DNA of 64,000 nt from Bacillus thuringiensis. GTDB lineage: Bacteria > Bacillota > Bacilli > Bacillales > Bacillaceae_G. Under the pieces are notes generated by a model. It was not told the DNA's origin and did not search any database. It saw nothing but the letters and a program-made list of their open reading frames with translations. The position numbers and the translations under genes are program-made. This document shows, piece by piece, positions 8,150-17,398 of the stretch (the stretch's first letter is position 1; each line of letters begins with the position of its first letter). Where the stretch lies: NCBI RefSeq assembly GCF_014932895.1, contig NZ_JACYOF010000005.1, positions 1 to 64,000 of the forward strand, written 5' to 3'.

Positions 8150-9052
8150 ATGGAAAAGATTATTGAAGTAAATGGTGTTTCTAAAACATTTAAACATAAA
8201 AACGCAGTAAATAACGTTTCATTTCACGTGAATAAAGGAGAAATAGTAGCGTTGCTTGGACCGAATGGTGCAGGGAAGACAACGACGATTTCGATGATGC
8301 TCGGATTAAAGGATCCGACAGAAGGAAGCGTTTCTATATTTGGAAAGAGTCCAAAGCATAGAGATGTTCGTAATAGTCTCGGTGCGATGCTACAAGAAGT
8401 AAGTGTCATTGATAGCATTACAGTGGAAGAAGCAATTGAGTTGTTCCGTAGTTATTATACGAATCCGGTAGCGAAGGAAACGTTACTGCAGTTATCAAAT
8501 TTAGAATCAGAGCGAAAGCAAAGATGTGAGAAATTATCAGGTGGGCAAAAAAGAAGGTTAAATTTTGCGCTGGCACTTGCGGGGAATCCTGATTTGCTAT
8601 TTTTAGATGAGCCGACAGTTGGGATGGATATTACGTCTCGAAGAACGTTTTGGGAAACGATTAGAAAGTTAGCAGGTGAAGGGAAAACGATTATTTTAAC
8701 GACACACTATTTAGAAGAAGCGGATGCGTTGGCGAATCGTATTTTATTGTTTGCGAACGGAAAGATTATCGCAAATGGTACACCGGACGAAATGAAAGCG
8801 ACGATTTCGCGAAAAACAATCACGTTTTATTCGAAGGAAAGTATCCCTACAAGATTACTAAAGGAATTACCAAATGTAACAGAAGTACAGTCAAACGAAG
8901 GACGCTTCACTTTAACAACTGAGGATACGGATGCAACTTTAAAAGCAATTTATCAAAAGAACTTACCTGTAACAGACGTTTCGGTTGAACGTGGAAGTCT
9001 AGATGAAGCATTTGAACAATTTGTCGCAAATCAGAAGGGGGAAATCGCATGA
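8150..9052 (+). CDS. yvfR: ABC transporter ATP-binding protein (YvfR-like)
   Basis: ATPase subunit of an ABC-2 exporter. Walker A GPNGAGKT is at 37-44, signature LSGGQ at 129-133, Walker B LLFLDE at 149-154 and the H-loop in LTTHYLEEA follows. The C-terminal third is the DUF4162-type tail common in drug or lipid exporters. The ribosome site GGTGGAG precedes ATG 8150. First gene of a four-gene operon (ATPase, permease, histidine kinase, response regulator) with overlapping or abutting genes, as in B. subtilis yvfRSTU. The exported substrate is unknown. Confidence 0.88.
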   Translation: MEKIIEVNGVSKTFKHKNAVNNVSFHVNKGEIVALLGPNGAGKTTTISMMLGLKDPTEGSVSIFGKSPKHRDVRNSLGAMLQEVSVIDSITVEEAIELFRSYYTNPVAKETLLQLSNLESERKQRCEKLSGGQKRRLNFALALAGNPDLLFLDEPTVGMDITSRRTFWETIRKLAGEGKTIILTTHYLEEADALANRILLFANGKIIANGTPDEMKATISRKTITFYSKESIPTRLLKELPNVTEVQSNEGRFTLTTEDTDATLKAIYQKNLPVTDVSVERGSLDEAFEQFVANQKGEIA

Positions 9053-9783
9053 AAGCATTATGGATGCAGTGCAAAATAGAGATTTTACGTACGTTCCGCA
9101 ATAAATTATTTATCTTTTTCTCATTATTAATGCCAGTTATGTTTTATTACATTTTTACAAATGTTGTTCAAGTGCCACAGAACGGAGAGGCTTGGAAAGC
9201 ACATTATTTAATTTCAATGGCGACTTTCAGTATTGTAGGGACTGCACTTTTTAGTTTCGGTGTGAGACTTTCTCAGGAAAAAGGGCAAGGGTGGACACAT
9301 CTTTTAAAAATTACACCACTTCCAGAGGGTGCGTATATAACAGCTAAAATTATTGCTCAAACAGTAGTGAATGCTTTTTCAATCTTAGTTATTTTTATGG
9401 CAGGAATATTAATTAATAATGTGCAATTAACAGTAGGGCAATGGATTGGTGCTGGGTTATGGTTATTATTAGGCGTGACACCATTTTTAGCGCTCGGAAC
9501 AGTAATAGGTTCAATTAAGAAGGCGGATGCAGCTGCTGGTTTAGCTAATATTTTAAATATGTGTTTAGCAATTCTTGGTGGCCTATGGATGCCGATTGAA
9601 ATATTTCCAAAAATATTGCGATCTATCGGTGAATGGACACCAACCTATCATTTCGGAAGCGGTGCATGGGATATTGTCGCTGGAAAATCAATTGGTTGGG
9701 AAAATATCGCGGTACTAGGAGGTTATTTCCTTATATTTGTTGTAGTATCAATATATATAAGAAAAAGACAGGAAGCGGTATAA
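9049..9783 (+). CDS. yvfS: ABC-2 type permease (YvfS-like)
   Basis: Integral membrane partner of the preceding ATPase, 244 aa with about six hydrophobic segments and an ABC2-membrane fold. Its ATG overlaps the ATPase stop by 4 nt (ATGA), indicating translational coupling. Its stop abuts the histidine kinase ATG. No residue identifies the cargo. Confidence 0.87.
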   Translation: MKALWMQCKIEILRTFRNKLFIFFSLLMPVMFYYIFTNVVQVPQNGEAWKAHYLISMATFSIVGTALFSFGVRLSQEKGQGWTHLLKITPLPEGAYITAKIIAQTVVNAFSILVIFMAGILINNVQLTVGQWIGAGLWLLLGVTPFLALGTVIGSIKKADAAAGLANILNMCLAILGGLWMPIEIFPKILRSIGEWTPTYHFGSGAWDIVAGKSIGWENIAVLGGYFLIFVVVSIYIRKRQEAV

Positions 9784-10914
9784 ATGATAGAGAAGAAGAG
9801 GATTGAGATTTTTCCGAAACATATGGGGTTCTTCCCGTATATGTGGCTTGTGTATTTGTTATTCCCAATTTACCAGTTAACGCAAGTATCCGGCTGGAAG
9901 CTTGGGATAGGGAGCGGTATGTTGATACTTTTTATTATCACATACCGTCAACTTTATTTTGTAAATAAGACGTTCATTTTATGGGCATGTATCCAAATGC
10001 TACTCACCTTATTATTTGCTTTTTATTATAATCCTTTCATGGTCTTTTTTGGATTTTTCACGGCGAGTGCGATAGGGTTTGCTCCTAGTAAAAAAGTATT
10101 TCGAGTGCTGTTATTTCTGCTAATTGTAATGCTTGGAACTTTTATATTTGTAAACTTGAATCACCTATCAACTACAGATTTAGTGAATATCATTCCGATG
10201 TTTATTTTAATGCTGCTTACACCATTTGGTATGCGCAACTTTAATCAAAAAAAGATATTAAGGAATCAACTAAACGAAGCAAACGAGCAAATTAAAGACT
10301 TAGTAAAACGTGAAGAGCGGCAGCGAATTGCAAGAGATCTTCATGACACGTTAGGACATACGTTATCACTCATTACTTTAAAAAGTCAGCTCGTGGAGAA
10401 GTTAATTGTAAAAAGTCCGGAGCGTGCAAGTGCGGAAGCGAAGGAAATTACACAAACGTCTCGTACCGCTTTAAAGCAGCTGAGGGAATTAATTTCTGAT
10501 ATGCGTATGATTACAGTAGAAGAAGAGCTTGAACAAATAAAAGCGATTTTACAAGCAGCTAATATTGAATTAGAAATAAAGCAGGAAGCGAGTTCGAGTT
10601 CTTTATCACCAATTGAACAAAATATTGTTGGAATGTGTTTACGTGAGGCTGTTACGAATGTTGTGAAACATAGTAAGGCAACGCGGTGCACAGTCTTTGT
10701 ATTAGAATCACAAGGCGAATTAATTTTGGCAGTAGAAGACAATGGTATCGGTCTAGCGGGTCAAAGCCATGATGGAAATGGTATCCGCGGTATGAAGGAG
10801 CGAATTGCTCTTATTGATGGATTTGTTGAACTAAATACGATAAACCCAGGAACGCTGTTAACAGTAAAAGTTCCAGTTGTTATTAGAACAGGAAAAGATG
10901 AGGTGAGGGCATGA
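9784..10914 (+). CDS. yvfT: Sensor histidine kinase, DesK/NarX class (YvfT-like)
   Basis: Residues 1-155 form about five membrane segments with little extracytoplasmic sequence, so it probably senses an intramembrane or envelope signal. A short coiled coil leads to a HisKA_3 domain with phospho-acceptor His187 in RIARDLHDTLGH. The HATPase_c domain has the N box in REAVTNVVKHS and the G1 box VEDNGIGL. It overlaps the response regulator start by 4 nt. In B. cereus the YvfTU system has been reported to influence plcR expression, which matters because plcR lies 2.5 kb away here. Confidence 0.88.
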   Translation: MIEKKRIEIFPKHMGFFPYMWLVYLLFPIYQLTQVSGWKLGIGSGMLILFIITYRQLYFVNKTFILWACIQMLLTLLFAFYYNPFMVFFGFFTASAIGFAPSKKVFRVLLFLLIVMLGTFIFVNLNHLSTTDLVNIIPMFILMLLTPFGMRNFNQKKILRNQLNEANEQIKDLVKREERQRIARDLHDTLGHTLSLITLKSQLVEKLIVKSPERASAEAKEITQTSRTALKQLRELISDMRMITVEEELEQIKAILQAANIELEIKQEASSSSLSPIEQNIVGMCLREAVTNVVKHSKATRCTVFVLESQGELILAVEDNGIGLAGQSHDGNGIRGMKERIALIDGFVELNTINPGTLLTVKVPVVIRTGKDEVRA

Positions 10915-11513
10915 TTCGAATTATTATTGCAGAAGATCAGCGGATGCTTCGTGGTGCATTAGGGGCCCTGCTTGATCTAGAGGATGATATTGAAGTAATT
11001 GGGCAAGCAGCGAACGGGGAAGAGGCGTTAAAATTAATAGAATCGCTAAAGCCCGATATAAGCATTATGGATATTGAAATGCCGATTCAAAGTGGATTAG
11101 ATGTTGCTGAAACTTTAAAGAAAGAAAAATCATCATGCAAAGTAATGATTTTAACAACATTTGCAAGGCCGGGGTATTTTGAAAGGGCGATGAAAGCTGG
11201 TGTACACGGATATTTGTTAAAAGATAGCCCAAGTGAAGATTTAGCCGCAGCGATTCGTAATGTAATAAAGGGAAAACGAGAAATCTCTCAAGATTTAATG
11301 TTTGGTTTATGGCAGGAGCAAAATCCGTTATCAGATCGTGAAAAAGAAGTATTGTTACTTGCGAAAGAAGGAAAGACGGCAAATGAAATTGCGAAAACAC
11401 TTTATCTTTCATCTGGTACAGTACGTAATTATATTTCTGAAGTGTTAACGAAGCTCGATGCGAAAAATAGGATTGAGGCAATTACAATTGCGGAAGAAAA
11501 GGGATGGATATGA
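10911..11513 (+). CDS. yvfU: NarL/LuxR-family response regulator (YvfU-like)
   Basis: 200 aa. The receiver domain has acidic residues Asp9/Glu8, phosphorylated Asp54 (SIMDIEMP), Thr and Lys (LLKDSP) in place. A LuxR-type helix-turn-helix occupies about 135-200 (LSDREKEVLLLAKEG, ANEIAKTLYLSSGT). It pairs with the preceding kinase. Likely binds the palindrome in front of the operon and, from the published YvfTU work, has some effect on plcR. A bidirectional terminator follows. Confidence 0.88.
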   Translation: MIRIIIAEDQRMLRGALGALLDLEDDIEVIGQAANGEEALKLIESLKPDISIMDIEMPIQSGLDVAETLKKEKSSCKVMILTTFARPGYFERAMKAGVHGYLLKDSPSEDLAAAIRNVIKGKREISQDLMFGLWQEQNPLSDREKEVLLLAKEGKTANEIAKTLYLSSGTVRNYISEVLTKLDAKNRIEAITIAEEKGWI

Positions 11514-11550
11514 AAAGAAGTTTACCTATAAGTGGTAAACTTCTTTTTTT
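11514..11550. terminator. Bidirectional terminator between yvfU and nprB
   Basis: AAAGAAGTTTACC pairs with GGTAAACTTCTTT around a 7-nt loop. A- and T-runs on the two sides serve the convergent yvfU and nprB transcripts. Confidence 0.85.
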
Positions 11551-11551
11551 A

Positions 11552-13303
11552 TTATTGTACTTCTATTACCTTATTTACTTTTTGTAACGGTTTGTAACCA
11601 TGTGCTTCAAATGCCTTTGCGAATTCATTTGATACGGCATTACCATATAAATCTTTTGCAGCTTGTACGATGTGGGATTGAAGCGATTCAAAGTCCTCAG
11701 CTGAAGTTGCGTAATTTTGCAATGTACGCATAACAACTTTACTTACTTTTTCATTTCCTTGTTTTTGAACGGCAACATTGTTATATGTTTTGCCTTCAGC
11801 TAATTGATATAATACGTGACTGATGATACCAGAATTTACGTGTGATTCTTGATCATTGCCATCGTTATAGAAATCTTGTAGATTTGTATATAATTTATGA
11901 CCGCCGTCACCAATTTCCTTTGGGATGTCACGAATTGTTAGGCCACCTAGCGTGTCGCCCATAATCCAGTTTCCTTTATCTTTCTTTACGTAATATTCGA
12001 TTTGTGTACCCCAGAAATCCGCTAGCCCTTCATTTAGCGCAGATGTTTCAGCGCTTGGATATCTCACGATTTTATTTTTCGTCGTACCGCTAAATACAGC
12101 ATGTCCAAACTCATGAGCTGTTACGTCAAGAGCTGAAGTGAGTTTTCCATTTAGTCCGTCACCAAATACCATTTGGTTCCAAGCGGGGTGCCAAAATGCA
12201 TTTACATAGTCTTCTTTTACACCATCACTAACTTCAGTAGAATCAAAACCGTGTACACTAGCGACAACTTTTGAATCCTTATTATCATAACTTTTTAGAT
12301 TATGTTCTTTCTTGAAGTAATCATAAATATCACTCATGTTTTTCATAGCACCCGCTGCCTCTTTATCTGCAAAGTTAGGAGTGCTGCTTGAAACTAGTGT
12401 TCCTGGATAACCTGCTTGACTATTTCCACCGAGAGAATCCGCATAGTTTGCATTATAAATATAAATACCATTTCCGCGTGATAGATCAGCTAAATAAAAT
12501 TTTCCATCAGTACCTTTGGCGATATTGAAAGAGATGTTTGCTTGAAGTGCATTTTTCCCAGTTCCTTGCTCACTTGCAGGGGATAGTCTAGGTGATGTTA
12601 CTTGATTTATAGCTTTATTCTCTTTATTTTTAATGAATTTTTCTTGGAAAAGTACTTCGCCAGTTTTTAAATCAACGATTGCATTCCCGTTTATAATTTG
12701 TTCATGGTTTTCGTAAGTAAATGTAATAACAGTTGCGAACGTGTAATAACCATCTTTTTTCTTATAAACAACGGTTTCGCTAGAGAATTCTGTTTCAGTC
12801 GCATCGTTTGGAATTTGAACTGTATCGCGTAATTTAGATTTTACTTCATTTTTCGACAAAAAATTTGTTATAGTAAGATTAGGTTGTTGGTCTAAATTTT
12901 GGACAACTTTACCACTAACAGTAGTAATCACTCCATTTTTATCTACTTTTACAATGAGATCTTGACCATATACTTTATAGTTTTTGTAAGTTTGTGCAAG
13001 GCGAACTTCGGTTTGATTTTCTTTTGTTTCTTTATTTGTAGGTTGAAAATTAACGTTTTTTTCAGTTGTAACTTGCTCTTGTTGAGCCTTAGCCCCGTTT
13101 ACCTCACCTTTTAAATACTTTTTCGCAATATTTTCTTTCGTATCATTTTGAGGTTCTGTTAATTTTCCGATTGTTAAACCAGGCTGAGCAATTTCAACTT
13201 TGACTTCATTTTTGTCTAACTCTTGGGCGTGAATAGCTTCTGTTGATAAAGGACAAAGAAGACCGAATGTAACGAAAGCACTGGCAAGTTTTCTATAATT
13301 CAT
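11552..13303 (-). CDS. nprB: Secreted neutral protease B (M4 bacillolysin)
   Basis: Extracellular thermolysin-family zinc protease, 583 aa. Signal peptide 1-26 ends IHA; an FTP/PepSY pro-region runs to about 245; the catalytic domain follows. HEFGH (397-401) gives two zinc His and the catalytic Glu, Glu425 (NEGLADF) is the third ligand, and His488 (SHVNSG) is the transition-state His. AGGAG lies 8 nt before ATG 13303. It is divergent from plcR with a PlcR box 72 bp upstream, the known B. cereus arrangement. Published work names NprB as the protease that processes PapR to its active peptide. Confidence 0.94.
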   Translation of the reverse strand: MNYRKLASAFVTFGLLCPLSTEAIHAQELDKNEVKVEIAQPGLTIGKLTEPQNDTKENIAKKYLKGEVNGAKAQQEQVTTEKNVNFQPTNKETKENQTEVRLAQTYKNYKVYGQDLIVKVDKNGVITTVSGKVVQNLDQQPNLTITNFLSKNEVKSKLRDTVQIPNDATETEFSSETVVYKKKDGYYTFATVITFTYENHEQIINGNAIVDLKTGEVLFQEKFIKNKENKAINQVTSPRLSPASEQGTGKNALQANISFNIAKGTDGKFYLADLSRGNGIYIYNANYADSLGGNSQAGYPGTLVSSSTPNFADKEAAGAMKNMSDIYDYFKKEHNLKSYDNKDSKVVASVHGFDSTEVSDGVKEDYVNAFWHPAWNQMVFGDGLNGKLTSALDVTAHEFGHAVFSGTTKNKIVRYPSAETSALNEGLADFWGTQIEYYVKKDKGNWIMGDTLGGLTIRDIPKEIGDGGHKLYTNLQDFYNDGNDQESHVNSGIISHVLYQLAEGKTYNNVAVQKQGNEKVSKVVMRTLQNYATSAEDFESLQSHIVQAAKDLYGNAVSNEFAKAFEAHGYKPLQKVNKVIEVQ

Positions 13304-13374
13304 CTATAACACTCCTAATCTATTATTGTATGTGAGATGAATTGTATGAAAAATTTGCCGAATTTTATATATAT

Positions 13375-13390
13375 TATGCATTATTTCATA
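13375..13390. promoter_or_regulatory. PlcR box between nprB and plcR
   Basis: TATGCATTATTTCATA fits TATGNANNNNTNCATA exactly. It stands 72 bp before nprB and 82 bp before plcR. The established model is activation of nprB and autoregulation of plcR. A separate sigma-A-like -10, TATAAT (13450-13455), lies just ahead of plcR. Confidence 0.92.
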
Positions 13391-13471
13391 TCAAAAATTG
13401 TCGAATTCACATTATTGTAGTGGTATGACAACTCAAAAAATTAGATTGTTATAATGGGATGGTGAGTAAGT

Positions 13472-14329
13472 ATGCACGCAGAAAAATTAGGAAGTGAAAT
13501 TAAGAAAATTAGGGCGATGAGAGGATTAACACAAAAACAGTTATCCGAGAACATATGTCATCAATCGGAAGTGAGTAGAATTGAATCGGGCGCGGTATAC
13601 CCAAGTATGGATATATTGCAAGGTATCGCAGCAAAATTACAAGTTCCCATTATTCATTTTTATGAGGTACTCATTTATTCTGATATTGAGAGGAATAAGC
13701 AGTTAAAAGATCAAATTATTATGCTTTGTAAGCAAAAAAAATATAAAGAAATTTATAATAGAGTATGGAATGAGTTGAAAAAGGAAGAATATCATCCCGA
13801 GCTTCAGCAATTTCTTCAATGGCAATATTATGTAGCTGCTTACATATTGAAAAAAATCGATTACGAATATTGTATTTTAGAATTAAAGAAATTACTCAAT
13901 CAACAATTGGCAGGAATAGATGTATATCAGAATCTTTATATTGAAAACGCAATTGCAAACATTTATGCTGAAAATGGCCATTTGAAGAAGGGTATTGATT
14001 TATTTGAAAATATATTAAAACAATTAGAGGCATTGCATGATAATAAAGAATTTGATGTGAAGGTGAGACATAATCATGCAAAAGCATTATTCTCAGATAA
14101 TCAATACGAAGAAGCGCTTTGTCACGCAAATAAAGCTATTGAACTATCGTGTCAAATTAATAGTATGACATTAATTGGACAGTTATACTTTCGAAAAGGT
14201 GAATGCCTAGCAAAGCTAGGGTGTGATAGAGCAGAAATTGAAGATGCTTACGAAAAAGCGTGCTTCTTTTTTGATATATTAGGAAACCATGCATTAAAAG
14301 AATCACTTATAAAAAAAATGAAGAAATAA
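13472..14329 (+). CDS. plcR: Transcriptional activator PlcR
   Basis: Master regulator of secreted virulence factors in the B. cereus group. It is active as a dimer when bound by PapR peptide. Residues 1-65 are an XRE helix-turn-helix (RGLTQKQLSENI, SEVSRIESG); the remainder is TPR helices of the RNPP family forming the peptide-binding groove. At 285 aa it is full length, unlike B. anthracis PlcR. The C-terminal third differs noticeably from the PlcR sequences I remember (for example CHANKAIELSCQINS), which fits co-variation with a divergent PapR. papR follows after a PlcR box. Confidence 0.96.
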   Translation: MHAEKLGSEIKKIRAMRGLTQKQLSENICHQSEVSRIESGAVYPSMDILQGIAAKLQVPIIHFYEVLIYSDIERNKQLKDQIIMLCKQKKYKEIYNRVWNELKKEEYHPELQQFLQWQYYVAAYILKKIDYEYCILELKKLLNQQLAGIDVYQNLYIENAIANIYAENGHLKKGIDLFENILKQLEALHDNKEFDVKVRHNHAKALFSDNQYEEALCHANKAIELSCQINSMTLIGQLYFRKGECLAKLGCDRAEIEDAYEKACFFFDILGNHALKESLIKKMKK

Positions 14330-14348
14330 AAAAGACCTAAAAAACAAA

Positions 14349-14364
14349 TATGCATAATTGCATA
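14349..14364. promoter_or_regulatory. PlcR box upstream of papR
   Basis: TATGCATAATTGCATA is a perfect match to the PlcR palindrome, 55 bp before papR. A possible -10 (TATATT) begins 23 nt after it. It gives a positive feedback loop on the signal gene. Confidence 0.9.
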
Positions 14365-14418
14365 ATATATGGATAAATGTTCATGATATATTTAAAGAAA
14401 AAATGCGGGTGATGGAAT

Positions 14419-14565
14419 ATGAAGAAACTACTTATTGGTAGTCTATTAACGTTAGCGATGGCATGGGGTATTTCATTAGGAGATACAGCATTAGAGAAAA
14501 GTCAAATAATTTCTCACAATGATCAAGAGGTACAATTAGCTGGAGAGGTACCTTATGAATATTAA
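14419..14565 (+). CDS. papR: PapR signal peptide precursor (VPYEY type)
   Basis: 48-aa precursor of the PlcR-activating peptide. It starts MKKLLIGSLLTLAMAWGISL, a Sec signal, followed by the conserved KSQIISHNDQEVQLA region and the C-terminal heptapeptide GEVPYEY. The published model is secretion, maturation outside the cell (NprB), re-import by oligopeptide permease and binding to PlcR. The best-known pherotypes end in PFEF or PFEH; here two Phe are replaced by Tyr (PYEY). The ribosome site GGGTGATGG is just upstream, and a terminator follows the stop. Confidence 0.95.
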   Translation: MKKLLIGSLLTLAMAWGISLGDTALEKSQIISHNDQEVQLAGEVPYEY

Positions 14566-14566
14566 A

Positions 14567-14598
14567 AACAACCGTCTTACTTAGACGGTTGTTTTTTT
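14567..14598. terminator. Terminator of papR
   Basis: AACAACCGTCT and AGACGGTTGTT form an 11-bp stem followed by a T-run. Its right arm overlaps the stop codon and last codons of the convergent GGDEF-EAL gene, which it can also terminate. Confidence 0.85.
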
Positions 14599-17259
14599 GT
14601 GGAGTAACATCCAAACGTCTTTACTAGAAACAGGTTTGCTAATAAAGAATCCTTGAATGTGGTCACAGTTTTGTTCATATAAAAACTCCCATTGTTCTTC
14701 TGTTTCTACACCTTCTGCAATAACTTCTAAATTTAGTTCTTTTGATAGTGTAATAATGGAAGAGATAATTGCTTCCTCCAAAGGGCTATTCGTGATTCCA
14801 CAAATAAACTCGCGAGCAATTTTTAATGTATTAATTGGATATTTTGTTAAATAAGCTAAAGAGCTATAACCAGTTCCAAAGTCATCGATTGAAATTTGAA
14901 TGCCGAGATTTTGAAGTTGTTCTAGTTTGGATATGACAGATTGATTTTGATTAATTGCGATACTTTCTGTAATTTCAATATCCAGTGCTTCTGGTTTTAA
15001 CTGTGTTTCTTCTAACACTTTTGAAATAGTCGGGATTAAATCCGCATGGTTAAATTGAACAACAGATAAATTTACACCAACCTTTAAGTGAGAAAACCCT
15101 TGGTTATGCCATTTTTTAGCCTCTAAACAAGCGGTACGTAAAATCCAATTTCCAAGTTCAATAATAAAACCAGTTTCCTCTGCAAGGGGAATAAATTGGG
15201 CAGGAGATACGATACCTAGTTTTGGATGCTGCCAACGGATTAACGCTTCAAAACCGATGATTTGTTTGGTTGTTGTGCTTACTTGTGGCTGGTATTCAAG
15301 GAAAAATTCATTTTGTTGTAATGCTTTTGAAAGCTCGCCTTCTAAGAATTGGATCTCATTTTGGGCAATACGTATTTCTTTTGAGAAAAAAACAAATCGA
15401 TTTTTCCCATTTGCTTTCGCACGATACATAGCGATATCAGCATTTTTCATTAATTCGGTTACATCTGTTCCGTAATCAGGATACATTGCAATTCCGATAC
15501 TTGGTGTAATAGATAGTTCTTCATCTTTAATGAAGAAGGGCTTGTTTAAGACAGTTAAAATCTGTTCAGCTATAAAAGTAGCACTTTTTTCTGAGTACAT
15601 ATCTGGTAATAGAATTGTAAACTCATCGCCGCCTTGCCGAGCAATGATATCTTTTGAACGCAAACATCCGCGTAATCTTTTAGCTACTTCAATTAACAAT
15701 AAATCTCCAATATCATGGCCGAGACGATCATTAATTTTTTTGAATCGATCTAAATCAAGGAACATGACGGCAACGTCATTTGCACTAGTTTGAGCTGTAT
15801 TTAAAATAGCCTTTACATCTTTTTCAAACTTGCGGCGATTTGGTAATCCGGTAAGGGCATCGTGAAATGCCAAATGTTCTACTTGTTTTTGTTTTTCATA
15901 TAAGGTTGTAATATCACGCGCTATACCGAACATCCCAACAACTTCTTTATTTATAAAAGTAGGGATGAGTGTAATGTGAAGGTAATAATAGTAGCCTTCT
16001 TTCTCTTTTGTACGAACCTCTAACGTTTGTGGTTTACCTTCTTTTGTTATTTGTAACGCTCTCTTTAGTAAATCGTGATCTTTTGGATCAATGAAGTGTA
16101 GAAGAGCATAGCTTGCTACTTCACAATAATAGGCAGTAAATAAACTTTCACAAGCCTTATTAGAATGTTGGAAAATACCATTCATATTTAAAGAGAAAAC
16201 GGCATCAGGGTGATCTTCGAATAAAGATTTATAGCGTTGTTCACTTTTTGATAATGCAAATGCACCTTCTTCAACTTCATCTTCTAGTTGTGTAGTCAAC
16301 TGTTCATACGTATCGATTAATGCCTGATTATCTTTCCACATGTAAAGTTGGCGTAGGAGTAATAAGATAAGTGATAATACGAGACCAATTAACATGAACT
16401 TATCGTCCCAAGGCTGAATGATAATAAAGGAAAAAGTAATGATTATACTAAAATAAGGTAGTATAAAGCGTACATAATCAAATCGATAATATTTCGCTTT
16501 CGTCTCATGTTGCATTGGTTTATCCAAAATGTATAGTATGGACGATAAACCAATTAATAAAATCGAAGCAGTATGTATTAAGTAAGGGAGTTCAGAAGAA
16601 GTTTTCATTCCTGCGTTTAACTGGAACAGGTGTATATATCCGTACACAAGTATAATAGTAAAGCCGATAATTAATGAAATTCTACTTGAAGAATATTGCT
16701 CTCTTCTATATAGACTAATAACGGCGTAAATTACTAATGATTGTGCAATAAAATATCCAATTAAAACCCACGTACCCTTTGTTAACATATGAAAGCTTGA
16801 AATGTTTAGAATAAAGGTTAAGGTAAAGTAAATATTCATAATAATAATAAAGATACTATCAAATGAAAACTGAGCAAGACCTCTAATGGAGTAATGCTTT
16901 ATGAACTTTATAGCAAATCCAGCAAAAAGCAAAATATATTGTATGGTGAAAAAGGGTAATGCCTTATATGAGAGTATGGCTTGATTATGTATAGAATGTG
17001 AATGAAGAAATAAGGTTATCTCCATAGCTAATCCGCATAGGCAAGTACATAGTAATAAAATCCAAAATAATTTATCGCCGCGCTTCATTTTCTTAATTGC
17101 TTTAAATAAGCAATAACAAGAAAAGAGTGCAGCAAAACAAAATAAGAAAAGGATTCCAATTTCTTTTATGTTCCACTCCTTTGGAATAAGGAATATCCAA
17201 AGAGAAAATATACAAATATAAATGATGACAAATTGTATATACTTTTTTTGATTAATCAT
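14581..17259 (-). CDS. Membrane PAS-GGDEF-EAL protein (cyclic di-GMP turnover)
   Basis: Likely c-di-GMP cyclase and/or phosphodiesterase. I start at 17259 (892 aa) because GGAG lies 8 nt upstream of MINQKKYIQF; upstream ATGs have no ribosome site. About ten membrane segments (1-305) form the sensor, then a PAS domain (about 342-452), GGDEF (intact GGDEF at 543-547) and EAL (EAL at 671-673, DDFGTGYSSL and EGVE motifs kept). Both catalytic signatures are complete, so the net direction cannot be predicted. A relative with the same domain order lies at 59632-62361. Transcribed alone, toward papR. Confidence 0.9.
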   Translation of the reverse strand: MINQKKYIQFVIIYICIFSLWIFLIPKEWNIKEIGILFLFCFAALFSCYCLFKAIKKMKRGDKLFWILLLCTCLCGLAMEITLFLHSHSIHNQAILSYKALPFFTIQYILLFAGFAIKFIKHYSIRGLAQFSFDSIFIIIMNIYFTLTFILNISSFHMLTKGTWVLIGYFIAQSLVIYAVISLYRREQYSSSRISLIIGFTIILVYGYIHLFQLNAGMKTSSELPYLIHTASILLIGLSSILYILDKPMQHETKAKYYRFDYVRFILPYFSIIITFSFIIIQPWDDKFMLIGLVLSLILLLLRQLYMWKDNQALIDTYEQLTTQLEDEVEEGAFALSKSEQRYKSLFEDHPDAVFSLNMNGIFQHSNKACESLFTAYYCEVASYALLHFIDPKDHDLLKRALQITKEGKPQTLEVRTKEKEGYYYYLHITLIPTFINKEVVGMFGIARDITTLYEKQKQVEHLAFHDALTGLPNRRKFEKDVKAILNTAQTSANDVAVMFLDLDRFKKINDRLGHDIGDLLLIEVAKRLRGCLRSKDIIARQGGDEFTILLPDMYSEKSATFIAEQILTVLNKPFFIKDEELSITPSIGIAMYPDYGTDVTELMKNADIAMYRAKANGKNRFVFFSKEIRIAQNEIQFLEGELSKALQQNEFFLEYQPQVSTTTKQIIGFEALIRWQHPKLGIVSPAQFIPLAEETGFIIELGNWILRTACLEAKKWHNQGFSHLKVGVNLSVVQFNHADLIPTISKVLEETQLKPEALDIEITESIAINQNQSVISKLEQLQNLGIQISIDDFGTGYSSLAYLTKYPINTLKIAREFICGITNSPLEEAIISSIITLSKELNLEVIAEGVETEEQWEFLYEQNCDHIQGFFISKPVSSKDVWMLLHKKTTV

Positions 17260-17364
17260 ATTATGACTCCGTTTCAATAAAGTTGAATCGCAGGGGGAAA
17301 ATGCTAATTTAAATGATAGCATATAAAATAGGAACTTTTTTACTATAAGAATTACTTTTTGAAA

Positions 17365-17398
17365 AAAGCCAACATTACAACTTACCATTGTAATGTTG
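17365..17398 (-). terminator. Terminator overlapping the end of uvsE
   Basis: On the minus strand CAACATTACAA (inside the last codons) pairs with TTGTAATGTTG after the stop, followed by GCTTTTTT. The stop codon sits in the loop. Confidence 0.8.
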
